64,000 bases of DNA from Alteromonadaceae bacterium M269. GTDB lineage: Bacteria; Pseudomonadota; Gammaproteobacteria; Enterobacterales; Alteromonadaceae. The notes under the pieces are model-generated. The model did not search any database. It worked only from the letters and a program-made list of their open reading frames with translations, and was not told the origin of the DNA. Positions 63,099 through 64,000 of this stretch are shown here, in pieces (positions within the stretch are counted from its first letter, which is position 1; every line of letters begins with the position of its first letter). Made by a program: the position numbers and the translations under genes. The DNA lies in contig SMNZ01000003.1 of the NCBI GenBank assembly GCA_004353515.1, positions 124,001 to 188,000 of the forward strand, in the 5' to 3' direction.

Positions 63099-64000
63099 TT
63101 AAACCTGGTAGCCGTTCCTGCCTTTATCTTTAGCTGCATAGAGTTTTTCGTCTGCTGCATTGATAATATCTGTTTTCTTGTCAAATCCGTCGGTAGAGCA
63201 GGCAACACCTATACTTGCTGTCACGAATTCATGAGGGGACTCACTGTGAGGGATATTGAGCTCGCAGATGTTGTGACAAATACTTTGCGCCATTTTAATG
63301 GCGCCATCTTTATCGGTGTCGGGGAGTACACAGACGAACTCTTCACCACCGTAACGCGCAACAATATCGGTTGGCCGTCTGAGTGAATCATGGATAGTTT
63401 CTGCAACACTCTTTAAGCAATCATCACCTTCAATATGGCCATAACAATCATTAAATTTTTTGAAGAAGTCGATATCAACAAGAAGCACTGAAAGTGAAGT
63501 CTTCGAGCGCATCGCCTGTCTCAGCTGTTTGGGGCAATAATCATCGAAGAAACTTCGATTATAAATACCAGTTAATCCATCCCTGTACACAAGTTCCTTT
63601 AATATGTCTGCCTGAAGCTTTCTCTGAAGGTGAGATTTAACTCGATTCACCAATGTTAGCGGATTAATAGGTTTGATAAGAACATCATCAGCCCCGGCTT
63701 CCCAGCATTTGTTCTCATTTTCACTCGAAGAAACTGCGGTGGAGAATATAATCGGAATATCGGTAAAATTGCTATTACGTTTTAGTTTTTTGCATGCTGT
63801 TAAGCCATCCATATCAGGCATATTCACATCCATAACGATCAGATCAGGTTTTGAACGCATGCAGCTATCTAGTGCTTCTTGTCCAGTTTTGGCAAAAAAG
63901 ACTTTAAAGTAAGGGCTTAGATTGGTGCTGATAATTTCAAGGTTAATTCTTTGGTCATCGACTACCAACACTTTAGCACCTTCGAGGCTATTATTTTGGA
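63099..64000 (-). CDS. response regulator with GGDEF output (diguanylate cyclase), start beyond window
   Basis: The visible part has a receiver domain (AKVLVVDDQRINLEIISTNL; phospho-acceptor Asp in LIVMDVNMPDMDGLTACKKL; Lys in DDVLIKPINPL) and a GGDEF domain (YRDGLTGIYNRSFFDDYC, VDIDFFKKFNDCYGHIEGDD, ARYGGEEFVCVLPDTDKDG). The frame stays open before the GTG at 63971 and the upstream codons read naturally as QNNSLEGAKVLVV, so the true start is probably past 64000. It makes c-di-GMP when phosphorylated. Its partner kinase is not visible. Confidence 0.9.
   Translation of the reverse strand, partial: QNNSLEGAKVLVVDDQRINLEIISTNLSPYFKVFFAKTGQEALDSCMRSKPDLIVMDVNMPDMDGLTACKKLKRNSNFTDIPIIFSTAVSSSENENKCWEAGADDVLIKPINPLTLVNRVKSHLQRKLQADILKELVYRDGLTGIYNRSFFDDYCPKQLRQAMRSKTSLSVLLVDIDFFKKFNDCYGHIEGDDCLKSVAETIHDSLRRPTDIVARYGGEEFVCVLPDTDKDGAIKMAQSICHNICELNIPHSESPHEFVTASIGVACSTDGFDKKTDIINAADEKLYAAKDKGRNGYQV

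Overview
The window reads as a chromosomal stretch of a moderate- to low-GC marine gammaproteobacterium, most likely of the order Alteromonadales. The evidence is the core block recO-pdxJ-acpS-rlmD-relA-mazG, the fldB/dsbC/recJ block, several secreted S9 dipeptidyl-peptidases, paired ExbD proteins and c-di-GMP enzymes. No rRNA or tRNA gene, CRISPR array or prophage was recognised. Assignments come from reading translations and motifs by eye; no database search was possible.

Region 1 (1-13.5 kb) looks accessory and stress-themed. A leftward unit holds hflK-like, hflC-like, a 61-residue ORF and an nhaA that runs off the left edge. Two Crp/Fnr-type regulators of one subfamily bracket a rightward carbohydrate operon: a GT4 glycosyltransferase with a large C-terminal extension, a GT4 fused to a ManC-type phosphomannose isomerase cupin, two different GH130 proteins (a family of mannoside phosphorylases), and then a PRC-barrel protein. 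The chemistry points to making and remodelling a mannose-based oligo- or polysaccharide. Two near-identical 20-bp palindromes and two TGTGCG-type palindromes sit in promoter positions here. A 41-residue lysine-rich ORF lies in the long intergenic region.

Region 2 (13.7-23.2 kb) is a mobile element. Three overlapping tyrosine-recombinase genes and a small coiled-coil gene lie between two diverged copies of an NhaC-type antiporter gene. The right copy loses its normal C-terminus exactly where similarity stops, and the left copy is full length. This suggests an element that integrates near the 3' end of nhaC and brings a replacement for most of that gene.

Region 3 (23.3-47.5 kb) is a mosaic of metabolic, envelope and sensing genes. 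It includes two metallo-beta-lactamase-fold enzymes (one lactonase-like), a PotD-like binding protein next to a hybrid histidine kinase, a YtcJ-type amidohydrolase, a threonine dehydratase-like enzyme, a LuxR-HTH/VOC fusion, two DPP-IV-like peptidases, an Lrp/LysE divergent pair, TrmN6 and two ExbD paralogues without ExbB. REPIN-like repeats separate two convergent genes near 30.5 kb.

Region 4 (47.6-64 kb) is mostly housekeeping: fldB, dsbC and recJ, a GAF-GAF-GGDEF-EAL protein, a two-lobed retropepsin-like lipoprotein, a 258-bp MITE, then recO-pdxJ-acpS-rlmD-relA-mazG, a monooxygenase-like protein and a REC-GGDEF response regulator cut by the right edge.
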